Shown piece after piece: positions 1 to 8,514 of a stretch of 36,811 bases of DNA. Each line of letters opens with the position of its first letter. Position 1 is the first letter of the stretch. The position numbers and the translations under genes are program-made. Source of the DNA: an uncultured Rhodocyclaceae bacterium (GTDB lineage Bacteria > Pseudomonadota > Gammaproteobacteria > Burkholderiales > Rhodocyclaceae); the NCBI GenBank assembly GCA_937892345.1, contig CALAGF010000060.1, forward strand, positions 1-36,811, written 5' to 3'. The notes beneath the pieces were generated by a model, which made no database searches, was not told where the DNA came from, and was given only the letters and a program-made list of their open reading frames with translations.

Positions 1-667
1 GGTCCGTTTCTACGGTAAACCCGAGGGATTCGAGCAATTTCACCCATTCGGCCAGTGTCCGGCAGTAAAGACGCGGCAGACGGTGGCCGCGCACGAAAGT
101 CACTGCGTGATCGACCCAGTTGCACAGGTGATAAGGCAGGCCGGCAGAGGCATCGCCCACGCGGGTAAGGAACAGCCCTCCGGCCGGCAGCGCCGCGTGG
201 ATGCGCCGCAGGACAGCCGCTTGATGGTCGTAGTCGAAGTAATGCAGGGCATCGAGGATGGTGATGATGTCGGGCTGGCCGAAATCGGCGGTGTTCATGT
301 CGCCTTGTTCGATGCGGACCAGTGGATGGTCGGCGCCAAAGGCTTGCGCCGCGCGATCGACATCCTTTTGCATCAGTTCGATCCCGCGCAGCGCCAGCGG
401 CTTGGGTGCGGCCGGCCAGTCCTGCGGCCAATTCCCGGCTTCGTAAAGCTTGCGCGCGGCAAGCAGCCAGGCGAATAGGCTGCCCTGCCCGCAGCCAAGA
501 TCGAGAAAGCGGGCCTCGGCCGGGAACAGGCCGCGCTTCAGCACTTCGCGGAAAATGCTGTCAGACGACAGCTTGCCGCGTGCGTAGTGATACGCGAACT
601 TGCCACCGGACAGGAAAGGGGCGCTGGCTTCGTCGAGCAGGTTCTTGAGAAAGTCGTTGGGCTTCAT
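1..667 (-). CDS. SAM-dependent class I methyltransferase, C-terminus cut by window edge
   Basis: The reading frame is open from its ATG at 665-667 to the left edge, giving about 222 residues with no stop, so the C-terminus is missing. Motif I of the Rossmann-fold methyltransferases is clear (FLDLGCGQGS, residues about 54-63). An acidic residue follows motif II (E98), then a GDM motif near 123-125 and a motif IV-like DIITILDALHYF near 134-145. The start overlaps the stop of the upstream deacetylase gene by four bases (ATGA), so it belongs to the same operon. Class I methyltransferases are regular members of aryl polyene clusters, where they can O- or C-methylate the aryl head group. That substrate is inferred from context only. 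A small-molecule methyltransferase is secure; the acceptor is not known. Confidence 0.9.
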   Translation of the reverse strand, partial: MKPNDFLKNLLDEASAPFLSGGKFAYHYARGKLSSDSIFREVLKRGLFPAEARFLDLGCGQGSLFAWLLAARKLYEAGNWPQDWPAAPKPLALRGIELMQKDVDRAAQAFGADHPLVRIEQGDMNTADFGQPDIITILDALHYFDYDHQAAVLRRIHAALPAGGLFLTRVGDASAGLPYHLCNWVDHAVTFVRGHRLPRLYCRTLAEWVKLLESLGFTVETD

Positions 668-1464
668 GGACAGGCGTGATCGAGCGTGACGGGCGTGAGT
701 TGTTGTTCGGCGAGCGTCGCCAGGAGGCGCGGCAGTACGGAAAGGATGACCGCCTTGCCGTTGGCGTCAGGTGCGGCATGACCATCATGCAGGAGCAGGA
801 TGTCGCCGGCAGCGAGATTTTGCGTCAGACGGGCGTGGACCGTATCCGGGTCACCACAGCGGGTGTCGTAGGCGCGCCGCGTCCATGCCGCAAGATCGAG
901 GTCCAGGCGGGCCAGCACCGGGTCAAGGAAGGGATTGCGTAGCCCGGCGGTGGCCCGGAAAAAACGCGGCGCCTGACCACTGAGTTCGCTGAGCGTGGCT
1001 TGTGCCGCAGCAATATCCGCCTGCATGCGACCGGGGCCGAAGAGGGAAAACAGCTTGGAATGGGCGTCACCGTGGTTTTCGATGCGGTGGCCGCGGGCAA
1101 CGATTTCGCGGCAGAGCGCAGGATTTTCGCGCGCCCGCCAGCCTATGCAGAAAAAGCTGGCCTTCGCGCCGGCAGCATCCAGCAGGTCGAGTACGCGGGG
1201 TGTGACTTCAGGGTCGGGACCGTCGTCTATGGTCAGCGCCACTTCGCGGCAGGCGATGGCGGCTCGCGGCAGACGGGTCAAGGTCGGACCGAGCAAGGTG
1301 CAGCGGGGCAACAGGCCGGCGGTGCTCAATACCGCGTGATTGGCGAGCAAGGCTGCCGCCGCCCAGGGCCAGTGGGCCGGCGTCAGCAACAGGCCGGCTG
1401 CCGCTGCACCGTGGATGGCGAGGCTGGCTTGCAGCGTGGGCGTCGGTTTCCAGTGGCGGGGCAT
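664..1464 (-). CDS. NodB-type polysaccharide deacetylase-like protein in the APE operon
   Basis: The product is about 266 residues with one or two hydrophobic N-terminal segments followed by a NodB homology domain. Seen directly: the metal/base motif TIDDGP, an NHGDAH stretch supplying the two metal-binding histidines, and a C-terminal ILLLHDG motif. The third motif is altered: FRATAG stands where the family has an R-P-P-Y-G type sequence, so the substrate groove probably differs. I chose the ATG at 1462-1464 because it follows the preceding hydrolase stop by one base; an in-frame ATG at 1494 is possible but would overlap that gene. Carbohydrate esterase family 4 enzymes remove acetyl groups from glycans. 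Its place in a pigment operon suggests it acts on a sugar or acyl decoration of the polyene lipid, but this is inference. Confidence 0.85.
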   Translation of the reverse strand: MPRHWKPTPTLQASLAIHGAAAAGLLLTPAHWPWAAAALLANHAVLSTAGLLPRCTLLGPTLTRLPRAAIACREVALTIDDGPDPEVTPRVLDLLDAAGAKASFFCIGWRARENPALCREIVARGHRIENHGDAHSKLFSLFGPGRMQADIAAAQATLSELSGQAPRFFRATAGLRNPFLDPVLARLDLDLAAWTRRAYDTRCGDPDTVHARLTQNLAAGDILLLHDGHAAPDANGKAVILSVLPRLLATLAEQQLTPVTLDHACP

Positions 1465-1465
1465 G

Positions 1466-2116
1466 TCAGGTGCGCGCTGCAAAGTGGCCGACATCCAGGA
1501 AGCAGTCCCACAGGCGCTGCCATGCCGGCCAGTCGTGATCGCCCGCCACGACGGTGCGAGCGGCAGGCGGAAAACACGCGGCAATCTGCTGCATACCCTC
1601 TGCGAAGCGGTCTTCGCGGCCATATCCGGTGAATACGGGGAGTGTGGCTGGCGGCGATTTTAGCCAGCGCCAGATGCGAAACTCAGGATCTTCCAGCTGT
1701 TCGGCGGTGGCTTCCCACTGGGTCAATCCTCCGGCGCGGGCGATGGCGTTGGTGGTCAGGCGGCTGCCCGGATACGGAGCGAGCAGGCACAGGCCGTCGA
1801 TGCTCTCCGGGTAATCGGCAGCCTGGCTCAGGCTGAGCAGTCCGCCGAGTGAAATTCCCCCCAGCCAGACACGGCGATAGTGCTGGCGTGCCGGACGCAA
1901 CAATTGGTCATGCACTGCAAGCAGCCCATGACCGCCGGAAATGGCTTCCAGATCGAGGTCGACCGCACACAGGTCGAGGTCGAGACGGCCTTGTTCAACA
2001 CGGGAAAAAAAGCCGTTGGCGACAAAATCGTCGGCGCTCATGTAGGCACCGGGCAGCAGCACCAGCAGGCTGCTGCCGCCGTGCTCAAGGCGCCGGGTGC
2101 GCAGGGCGGTGCTCAT
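1466..2116 (-). CDS. alpha/beta hydrolase within the APE operon
   Basis: This 216-residue protein has the nucleophile elbow GISLGG (Ser at about 89). An acid in GREDRF (Asp about 169) and a late His in GDHDWPAW (about 194) complete a plausible catalytic triad. An early LLPGAYMS segment probably supplies the oxyanion hole. No signal peptide is visible, so it is likely cytoplasmic. Its ATG overlaps the stop of the MMPL exporter gene by four bases, and its own stop lies one base before the deacetylase start, so all three are co-translated. In an APE pathway a hydrolase could release a polyketide thioester or edit a mis-loaded ACP. That role is inference, and an esterase on another substrate is equally possible. 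Confidence 0.85.
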   Translation of the reverse strand: MSTALRTRRLEHGGSSLLVLLPGAYMSADDFVANGFFSRVEQGRLDLDLCAVDLDLEAISGGHGLLAVHDQLLRPARQHYRRVWLGGISLGGLLSLSQAADYPESIDGLCLLAPYPGSRLTTNAIARAGGLTQWEATAEQLEDPEFRIWRWLKSPPATLPVFTGYGREDRFAEGMQQIAACFPPAARTVVAGDHDWPAWQRLWDCFLDVGHFAART

Positions 2117-4452
2117 TTTCCCGTTCCACGTGGAACGAATATCGCCCCGAGCAGCAAGGCCAGTACGGCCCCCGGGCCAACGCTGGCGCCGATGGCATTG
2201 AGTACGGGAACGGAGGACAGCGCGAGTGTGCCGAAGCCGATGGCGGTGGTCAGGTTGGCGACCCCCATCGAGGTCAGCGTTTCGGAATCAAGCTCGCCTT
2301 CGTCGGCAGCGCGATCGAAGAAGAGAGCGTAATTCGAGCCGACCGCAACGATCAGCAACAGCCCGATCAGATGCATCAGATGCAGGCGCTGGCCGGCAAG
2401 GTGCAGGCCGGCAACCACAAAAATCACGGCCAGCGCCAGCGGCAGCATCACCGCGGCGAGGCGGCGGACGGAGCGCAGATTGAAGGCAAGCAGGACGATG
2501 ATCGCCAGCACGCCGGCCAACGAAAGCTTGATCGCTTCACCGAGATAACTGGCATAGAGCGCATCGAATTCGGCCTTCATGTCGATGAACAGCGCATCGC
2601 TGCCGGTTAGCGCAGCGCGGATTTCGTCAGCGGGAATTTGCAACTCCCCCGCATTGATGGCCGGATGCAGCGGCAAAAGGACGCTCCAGCCCTTGGCTTG
2701 CTGCAGCATCAGGGAATCGACGGCCAGTGCGAGGTTGCTGCCATTGAGCGCCTTGCGGTCGATGTCGGGGGCAGTGCGCGCAGCATCCACATCGGCAATG
2801 AATGCGTCGAGTTTGTTGGCATTCAGCGGGAGTCCGGTCAATGCCTCGGCAGTACGGGCGCGCAGGGTGTCGGCATCGGGCAATGCCGCGCGGCGGGCCG
2901 CCTGGGCCGCATGGCTGGGCAGGAAGCGCGCCGGACTGTCGTAACCGGCGATCACGCCCCGGTTTACCAAGCCATCCAGCACCTTGCCGGCGCGTTCGGC
3001 GGCGGCCAGCGCTGCCTCCTTGTCTGCCCCGGTGACTACCACCAGATAACGCGAATCGGGGGCGCCAAGATCGGCGCGCAAACGCCCGTCGACCGCAGAC
3101 TCGGCTTCAGTGGCAGTACTCAGGGCCGAGAGATTGGGATGCCAAAGGGTGTCATGGTCCTGGCCGATGTACAGCAGTGCGAGCAAGGCCAGGCCCAGCG
3201 TTGGTGCGCGCAGGCGTTGCAGGCCTGCCAGCGCTGCGGCGATGCCCGGCCACGGGCGGCGCGGCGCGGCGCTGTGCACCAGCGGGCCGGCCATATCAGG
3301 CAGGATGTGGGCGGTCACCAGCGCCGCGGTCAGTACACCGGCCAATGAGTAGAGGCCGAGCTGGGCCAGGCCGGGAAAGCCGGAAAACAGCAGCGCGCCA
3401 AAGCCGAATACTGAGGTTGCCACGCCGAGCCGGATGGTCGGCCAGAAACGCTGGCGCCAGGCGGCCAGCCCGAGACGGCCGGACTGAACGAAATAATAGG
3501 TGGAGTAATCGACCGCCTCACCAATCAGCGCCGCACCGAAGCCGACCGTAATGCCGAACACGGTGCCGTAAGCGAGGCTGACGGCTACCACGCCGGCCAG
3601 CATGCCGCTTGCTACCGGCAGCAGCCCGAGCGTCATCAGGCGCAGCGAGCGATACACGAAAAACAGTACGGCAATGATGGCCAGGCTGCTGATCAAGGTC
3701 AGGTTAAACACTTCAGCCTTGATTGTGGTTCTGGCATTGACCGCGAACTGACCCGGCCCGGAGAGCAGCAGGCGGGTTTCGGCGAATCCGGTCGACTGGC
3801 GCAGGTCGTCGAATTGCTGGCGGATGAGATTGAGCGCCGCCTCCTGACCGTCGGTATCGGCGCCCTGAGCCTTCGTTTGCGCCAGCAGCATGGCACGCTC
3901 GCCGTCGCGCGAAGCCCACACGCCTTCACGACTGGCTGGCTGGTTGGCACCGCCCAGTGTGCCAAGCAGGGCTGGCAATTCGCCGGTGGGGTCGCGGGTG
4001 ATGAATGGTTTGAACAACATGCCGGCCGGTGAAGCCAGCAGATCGATGCTGTCGGAAAAAGCCTGCCGCAGGCCGTCGACCGTAAACCGCCCGGGTTCGA
4101 CGGCTGGACTGAGCAGGTAGCGATGGGTGAGCAGCAGGTCACGGTCGATATCGAGGCTGCCTGATTCCCCGTTTTGTACCGCGACAAATTCGGGCATTGG
4201 CGCCAGTCGACCGCGTAAATCGCGCGACAGTTGTGCCCGCTGGCTGGCCGTGCCGCCTTCGATTCCCAGCATCAACAGGCGCGATACGGCGCCATCCTTG
4301 ATTTGCTCGACCAGGACCTGCTGTTCCGCCGTCGGGTTCGAGGGCAGGAAGAAGCTCATGTCGGCTGAAAAGCGCGCCTGCGACACAACAGCCAAGCCGG
4401 CCAGCATGGCCAGCAGCCAGATCAGGAAACTGCGCAGGGCTTTGGACTTCAT
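2113..4452 (-). CDS. MMPL/RND-family exporter of the APE cluster
   Basis: This 779-residue polytopic membrane protein has the duplicated RND layout: one N-terminal membrane helix, a large periplasmic loop (about residues 30-240), a bundle of five or six helices, a second loop, and a second bundle at the C-terminus. A GEAVDYSTYYFV segment lies in the first bundle and a related SNYALFFDRAAD segment in the second, matching the acidic intramembrane residues expected in MMPL proteins. It overlaps the LolA-like gene upstream and the hydrolase downstream by four bases each. MMPL proteins are constant members of aryl polyene clusters and are thought to move the polyene lipid toward the outer membrane together with the LolA-like protein. 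The last codons carry a parS-like palindrome and use CCA and GGA there, unlike the CCG/GGC preference nearby. Confidence 0.93.
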   Translation of the reverse strand: MKSKALRSFLIWLLAMLAGLAVVSQARFSADMSFFLPSNPTAEQQVLVEQIKDGAVSRLLMLGIEGGTASQRAQLSRDLRGRLAPMPEFVAVQNGESGSLDIDRDLLLTHRYLLSPAVEPGRFTVDGLRQAFSDSIDLLASPAGMLFKPFITRDPTGELPALLGTLGGANQPASREGVWASRDGERAMLLAQTKAQGADTDGQEAALNLIRQQFDDLRQSTGFAETRLLLSGPGQFAVNARTTIKAEVFNLTLISSLAIIAVLFFVYRSLRLMTLGLLPVASGMLAGVVAVSLAYGTVFGITVGFGAALIGEAVDYSTYYFVQSGRLGLAAWRQRFWPTIRLGVATSVFGFGALLFSGFPGLAQLGLYSLAGVLTAALVTAHILPDMAGPLVHSAAPRRPWPGIAAALAGLQRLRAPTLGLALLALLYIGQDHDTLWHPNLSALSTATEAESAVDGRLRADLGAPDSRYLVVVTGADKEAALAAAERAGKVLDGLVNRGVIAGYDSPARFLPSHAAQAARRAALPDADTLRARTAEALTGLPLNANKLDAFIADVDAARTAPDIDRKALNGSNLALAVDSLMLQQAKGWSVLLPLHPAINAGELQIPADEIRAALTGSDALFIDMKAEFDALYASYLGEAIKLSLAGVLAIIVLLAFNLRSVRRLAAVMLPLALAVIFVVAGLHLAGQRLHLMHLIGLLLIVAVGSNYALFFDRAADEGELDSETLTSMGVANLTTAIGFGTLALSSVPVLNAIGASVGPGAVLALLLGAIFVPRGTGK
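2123..2136. promoter_or_regulatory. parS-like centromere site (candidate ParB binding site) 1
   Basis: The 14 bases GTTCCACGTGGAAC form a perfect palindrome, extended by one base on each side to 16. Chromosomal parS sites have the form TGTTNCACGTGNAACA, so the core match is complete. The site lies inside the 3' end of the MMPL exporter gene, encoding F-V-P-R-G-T. ParB proteins load at such sites for chromosome segregation. ParB and ParA genes are not in the window, so binding is inferred. Confidence 0.72.
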
Positions 4453-5015
4453 GGATTCAAGGGCTCAATGGCCAGTACGGAGCGGTCGCCGTCGGCCTGC
4501 AGGTATTCGATATGACGCATCTGGCCGCGATTGCCGCTGACCACGATACGCTGGACGAAATTGGCAATTTTCTCCTCACGCGGCAGCATGGTAAGTACCC
4601 ACTTGTCGCTGCTTCCTGCCAAATGCAGGGCGTAGTTTTTTTCCAGCGCGGCGCGGTTGCCGGAGAGCGTGCCGCGGATACTGTCGACAAAGGCCAGTGC
4701 TTCGGGCTGACTGGCGAGGTTGATCGAAAAGGTCTGCTTCTCACGAGACAGGGTGAGCAGATCCTTGTCGAGCACCATGCTTTCCGGCTTGGGCTTCTGG
4801 GTCTGTTTTTCCAGCCGGTCAGGGGCTGTGTAGGTCATCTCGCCGCTGGATACCAGCGGCTTGTCCAGTACTGCCAGATAGCGGGTTTCGACGAACTTTG
4901 CCTTGCCGCCCTTGTGTCGGGCGAGGTCGCTCATCAGCTGCGCGAGGTCGAAGGCGGCGAATGCGGGGAGCGCAGCGCAGGCAAGGCAGAGCGAGAAAAT
5001 CAGGCGTTTGATCAT
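4449..5015 (-). CDS. LolA-like outer-membrane lipoprotein carrier homologue of the APE cluster
   Basis: The product is 188 residues with a clear signal peptide (hydrophobic core of residues about 4-20, ending in a PAFA-A type cleavage site), followed by a LolA/LolB-like beta-rich domain. FVETRYLAVLDKPLVSSGEMTY resembles the first strands of LolA-fold proteins. It overlaps its neighbours on both sides by four bases (LPLAT upstream, MMPL downstream). APE clusters carry a diverged LolA-like protein beside the MMPL exporter, and the pair is believed to deliver the polyene lipid across the periplasm. It is not the housekeeping lolA, which normally neighbours ftsK and rarA. Confidence 0.88.
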   Translation of the reverse strand: MIKRLIFSLCLACAALPAFAAFDLAQLMSDLARHKGGKAKFVETRYLAVLDKPLVSSGEMTYTAPDRLEKQTQKPKPESMVLDKDLLTLSREKQTFSINLASQPEALAFVDSIRGTLSGNRAALEKNYALHLAGSSDKWVLTMLPREEKIANFVQRIVVSGNRGQMRHIEYLQADGDRSVLAIEPLNP

Positions 5016-5917
5016 TTTTTCTGCCAGAAATCGAAGAAGTTGAACCAGTTGTACGGCGCCAGGCGGCAGTAACGTGCCAGGCGGTCGGCGTAGTTTTGCA
5101 CGGCAGCCCGGATGGCGGCATCGCGGTCAACGCGGCGGACCGCAGAAAAATCGGCCACTTTCTCGAAGTGTATTTGATACAGGTTACCCCCCAGATAGAG
5201 GCCGGTCATGAAGAACACCGGGCGCTGCAACATGGCTGCCATGCGCCAGGGGCCGAGTGGAAAGGCCGCGGTTTCGCCGAGAAATTCGCAGTCGACCGTA
5301 GGATCGCCGCCCAGACTGCGGTCGGCCAGCATGCCGACCAGATAGCCCTGCTCCAGCTTGTCGCGGGCGATCAGCATCGAGTCGAACTGGCCGAGCGGGA
5401 TGATGTCCTCGGTCGCCTTCGGATTGATGGCTTCGAGGGTGGCGTTGATCTTTCGCGCGTTTTCCTCGTACATCATCATCGCTACCTGGCGCTTGGACTT
5501 GCCGCGGCCGACCGAGCGCAATACTTCGAAACTGCCCAGATGGGCGCCAATCAACAAGGCACCGGGGTGATTGTCGGCGGCGGCGTGCACCGCGTCGGCG
5601 CCAATCATCTCGATGTCGAACAGATCGAAGCGGTCGTTGAGCAGGTAGATGCGGTCGTGGATGGTGCTGGCAAAACTGAAGACATGGCGGTAACCGTCCG
5701 TCCATTCAGCCCAGCGACCAAGGGCGCGATGCAGGTAAGTGCGGCTGGCGAGGCGGGCTTGCGGTGCGAACAGCGTGAAATAGGCCGCAATGCCATGCAG
5801 GACGACGCGCCCGATGCTGCGTCCGAAGGTCAGCGAAATCCACACCATCAGGCGCAGGATGGCGAGATTGCTACGCTCCTGTTGGCGCATCCAGTCGGGA
5901 TTTTGCGTCTGGCTCAT
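5012..5917 (-). CDS. HtrB/LpxL-like lysophospholipid acyltransferase of the APE cluster
   Basis: This 301-residue protein has an N-terminal hydrophobic segment (about 18-50) and the HxxxxE catalytic motif of lipid A-type acyltransferases (GAHLGSFE, H126 and E131). Downstream are a DRSLGGDPTVDCEFLG block and a FPLGPWRMAAM block typical of the family. In APE clusters this enzyme is proposed to transfer the finished aryl polyene from the ACP onto a lipid or glycolipid acceptor at the inner membrane. The gene is embedded between the dehydratase and the LolA-like gene with four-base overlaps, so it is not the housekeeping lpxL. The acceptor cannot be read from sequence. Confidence 0.9.
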   Translation of the reverse strand: MSQTQNPDWMRQQERSNLAILRLMVWISLTFGRSIGRVVLHGIAAYFTLFAPQARLASRTYLHRALGRWAEWTDGYRHVFSFASTIHDRIYLLNDRFDLFDIEMIGADAVHAAADNHPGALLIGAHLGSFEVLRSVGRGKSKRQVAMMMYEENARKINATLEAINPKATEDIIPLGQFDSMLIARDKLEQGYLVGMLADRSLGGDPTVDCEFLGETAAFPLGPWRMAAMLQRPVFFMTGLYLGGNLYQIHFEKVADFSAVRRVDRDAAIRAAVQNYADRLARYCRLAPYNWFNFFDFWQKK

Positions 5918-6216
5918 GCCGGCTCCGGGGTCAGGCTGCCGCTGGCCACGGCCCGTTCGCCTGCGTGCACGGAAAAGCTGATACTGCCGCTGGCCTTGGT
6001 GATCAGTGCGAATTCAAGCGTTTCGCCAGGACCGACCGGGCTGAGGAACTTGGCATTGCCGATTTGCCAGCGCCCGATACCGGGACGCATTTGGCCGGCC
6101 AGCAGCACAGCGTGGTCGAGCAAAACAACGCCGGGCACGATGGGCTGTCCGGGAAAGTGGCCGGCGAACGCGGGATGGTCGACCGGGACGATCCATGTGG
6201 CGTGCAGTTCATTCAT
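5914..6216 (-). CDS. FabZ-like hotdog dehydratase of the APE cluster
   Basis: At 100 residues this is a minimal single hotdog domain. The FabZ-type active-site segment is present: HPAFAGHFPGQPIVPGVVLLD, with the catalytic His at about 20. In FabZ the second catalytic residue is a Glu a short way downstream; here the equivalent position appears to be Asp34. It is shorter than housekeeping FabZ (about 145-150). APE clusters encode one or two such small 3-hydroxyacyl-ACP dehydratases that create the conjugated double bonds. The gene overlaps the ligase by eight bases and the acyltransferase by four. Confidence 0.88.
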   Translation of the reverse strand: MNELHATWIVPVDHPAFAGHFPGQPIVPGVVLLDHAVLLAGQMRPGIGRWQIGNAKFLSPVGPGETLEFALITKASGSISFSVHAGERAVASGSLTPEPA

Positions 6217-7546
6217 GGCGGGTCTGGGCCTGATGCAAGGCTTGAAGCGCAGCGCGCGGCAATTTGCCGGTACTGTTGCGCGGCAGCGAATCCACCTGCA
6301 TCAGCGGGCGCGGCATGAAAACGGCGTCGATTCGCTGGCGCAGCGCGGCCTGGATATCGCGGCGGCTCAGTTCAGGGGCGACGACAAAGGCCGCCAGCCG
6401 GGTAATGCCATCCACCGCTTCGTCGTCGGGAAGATAGAAGCAGGCATCGACAACGCCCGGAATGGCGGTGATCTGATGATTGAGATAGGCCAACGAGGTG
6501 CGCTTGCCGGCGATGTTGATCAGATCGGCATGGCGGCCCAGCAGGATGAATCGCCGCGCATCCAGCAAATCGATGCGATCGCCCATGCTCATTTCGCCTT
6601 CGATATGGCCACCGCTCGCCAGCGTATATTCGCCTGCCTGACGCAGCTCAATACCCGGGAGCAAGGCCCATTCCGGGCCGGCAGTGGTACGCCTTACCGC
6701 GATTTGTCCGGTTTCCGTCGAGCCGTAGATTTCGTGCAGCGGCGCGCCGGTGCGTGCTTCGGCCTTGGCGGCGAGTTCACCGGACAGCGGCGCGGTTGCC
6801 GACAGCAACAAATCTACCTCAGGCAGCGGGATCTCGGCCGCGAGCAAGGCCGAGAGGTGAAAAGGCGTGCTGACCAGGAGCCGGGGTTGCGGCACGGCCG
6901 CCAATGCACTGGCGATATCCTGCGGATAAAACGGTTTGCCCGCCCAGAAGCTGCAGCGGCCATGCAAAGCGAGCAACAAGGTCGATTCGAAACCATAGCT
7001 GTGCTGGACCGGCACCGTGCCGACAATGGCGTGCGGCCGATTCTCCAGCGCCAGTGCAGCGGCACCGGCCAGCCCGTTGGCGACCAGCTTGCCCCAGGAT
7101 TTTTGATGCGCTTGCGGTAATCCGGTGGAGCCGGAAGTAAACAGGATGGCAGCGACCTGCTCGGCCGCGATGGCGGGGATTTCTGCCACATTTTCCCGGT
7201 CGACCGCAGAAAGCACCGGAAAATCAATGCGCTGCAGCGTGCCATGATCGAAATCGCTATCGCACAGACACAGGCTGCCGGGAAAATTGATCTTGATCTG
7301 GGCCAGCGTTTCGGGTGATTGCGAGGCAGGTTGCAAGCTGGCTTTGCCGCTCAGCAGGCCGGCGGCAAAACCGACGGCAAAGCGGTAGCGGTCCTGACAA
7401 ACGTTGAGCAGCCAGTCTCCGGCCGGGAGTCGGGCTGCCAGCATGCGGGCATCGGCAATGAACTCGCGCACGCTCACCGGGCCATCGGGGCGCCAGGCCA
7501 GGCAGTCATCGAGCGTGTGGCCGGTGATCAGAGGCAGTGTATTCAT
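6209..7546 (-). CDS. AMP-dependent acyl/aryl-ACP ligase of the APE cluster
   Basis: The product is 445 residues, in the adenylate-forming superfamily but shorter than typical acyl-CoA synthetases. Seen directly: the phosphate-binding loop LFTSGSTGLPQ (about 135-145), the adenine motif YGSTETG, and the C-terminal lysine motif NSTGKLPR (Lys about 428). The aryl polyene pathway starts when such a ligase activates an aryl acid (4-hydroxycinnamate type, or a hydroxybenzoate in xanthomonadin-type clusters) and loads it on an ACP. It overlaps the membrane-protein gene upstream by four bases and the dehydratase downstream by eight. Which aryl acid it takes cannot be judged from sequence alone. Confidence 0.92.
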   Translation of the reverse strand: MNTLPLITGHTLDDCLAWRPDGPVSVREFIADARMLAARLPAGDWLLNVCQDRYRFAVGFAAGLLSGKASLQPASQSPETLAQIKINFPGSLCLCDSDFDHGTLQRIDFPVLSAVDRENVAEIPAIAAEQVAAILFTSGSTGLPQAHQKSWGKLVANGLAGAAALALENRPHAIVGTVPVQHSYGFESTLLLALHGRCSFWAGKPFYPQDIASALAAVPQPRLLVSTPFHLSALLAAEIPLPEVDLLLSATAPLSGELAAKAEARTGAPLHEIYGSTETGQIAVRRTTAGPEWALLPGIELRQAGEYTLASGGHIEGEMSMGDRIDLLDARRFILLGRHADLINIAGKRTSLAYLNHQITAIPGVVDACFYLPDDEAVDGITRLAAFVVAPELSRRDIQAALRQRIDAVFMPRPLMQVDSLPRNSTGKLPRAALQALHQAQTRHE

Positions 7547-8214
7547 TGGGGTGGGCGGGCCTCGGTGGCGCGCGGCTGCATGCTTTCACGATAGGCGCGA
7601 ATCGCCGCTGCCATGCTCGGCCGCTCTGCAGGCGGCAGCACCATGATGCGCCAGAAATGTTCGGCAACGAACATCAGGGCCATCAACGGCCCCGAGAGCA
7701 CGTTGGCATGCAAGGACCAGGCAGCCGGCGAGGCAAAAAGGAAGAGCCCGGTCGACACCAGCCCGTTGGCGAGAAAAAACAGTGTCCAGACCAGCGTGAC
7801 CTGGCGGGTATAGCGCGCCTTGAGCGCTGAGATGTGACCGTGCGCTGCCGTTCGGGCAATGCGGGTGATCAGCGCTTCACCCGGCCCCAGGAGCGTGCGG
7901 CCAAAAAATACGGCCAGTGCCAGTTGCGAGCCCACGTGCTGAAGATAGTAGAGCAGCGGGACATTCTGGCGCAGTTGCGGCCATAGCCAGATCAGCGCGC
8001 CCGCAGTCAGCAGGCAACCGGCGATGATCAGCAGCGGCTGGCGAAGCCGCCACAAGAGCAGGCCGATGATCAGGACAAACGGTGCGACGCCAAGCGTCGT
8101 GGTCAGATCGGGGCTGCCCTCACCGGTACTGCCGATATGTGCGGCAACTGCCCAGGCAACAAGCAGGGCAACGACGGCCAGGCCGCGCAGCAGCTGGGCC
8201 GGACTCAGGTTCAT
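7543..8214 (-). CDS. small polytopic membrane protein of the APE cluster (COG4648-like)
   Basis: This 223-residue protein has about six hydrophobic helices (roughly residues 8-26, 40-57, 58-75, 88-106, 140-162, 170-188) and a polar C-terminal tail. The loop sequence YYLQHVGSQLALAVFFGRTLL is characteristic of the uncharacterised membrane protein found between the ACP and ligase genes in APE clusters. It overlaps ACP 2 and the ligase by four bases each. No enzymatic motif is visible. Its constant position next to the ligase suggests a role in anchoring or assembling the synthase at the membrane, which is inference. Confidence 0.85.
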   Translation of the reverse strand: MNLSPAQLLRGLAVVALLVAWAVAAHIGSTGEGSPDLTTTLGVAPFVLIIGLLLWRLRQPLLIIAGCLLTAGALIWLWPQLRQNVPLLYYLQHVGSQLALAVFFGRTLLGPGEALITRIARTAAHGHISALKARYTRQVTLVWTLFFLANGLVSTGLFLFASPAAWSLHANVLSGPLMALMFVAEHFWRIMVLPPAERPSMAAAIRAYRESMQPRATEARPPQ

Positions 8215-8495
8215 TTGCTGCGATGGGTGGCGATGTGTGCGGTCAACGCCCGCAGGGAGGAAAAAATGCGAATGTTGTCCTCGTTGTCCGAGCGCAACTG
8301 GAAGCCATAGCGCTTGGAAACCACCAGCGCAATTTCCAGCACATCGATCGAGTCCAGCCCCAGCCCTTCGCCGAACAAGGGGGCGTCGGCGTCGATTTCA
8401 TCGGCAGAAACTTCAAGATTCAGTGCAGAAATGATCAGGTCGGCAATTTCCGGCAACAGGCCGGTGACAATTTCCGGGGAGACGGTTTCGGACAT
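8211..8495 (-). CDS. acyl carrier protein 2 of the APE cluster
   Basis: The product is 94 residues with the phosphopantetheine attachment motif GLDSIDVLE (Ser about 49). The acidic helix 2 surface is typical of type II carrier proteins. I chose the ATG at 8493-8495, which lies 19 bases after the ketosynthase stop; an upstream in-frame start would overlap that gene and lacks homology to carrier proteins. APE clusters normally have two different ACPs, one for the aryl starter and one for chain extension. Which is which cannot be told here. Confidence 0.92.
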   Translation of the reverse strand: MSETVSPEIVTGLLPEIADLIISALNLEVSADEIDADAPLFGEGLGLDSIDVLEIALVVSKRYGFQLRSDNEDNIRIFSSLRALTAHIATHRSK

Positions 8496-8514
8496 GATGG
8501 GATTTCCGTGGTGA

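Noticed and set aside
5096..7120. Open frame of 674 codons on the plus strand, antisense to the LPLAT, dehydratase and ligase genes
   Set aside because: It lies entirely opposite three genes with clear catalytic motifs; its translation has no recognisable domain and is rich in Gln, Gly and Arg as expected of an antisense frame in GC-rich DNA.
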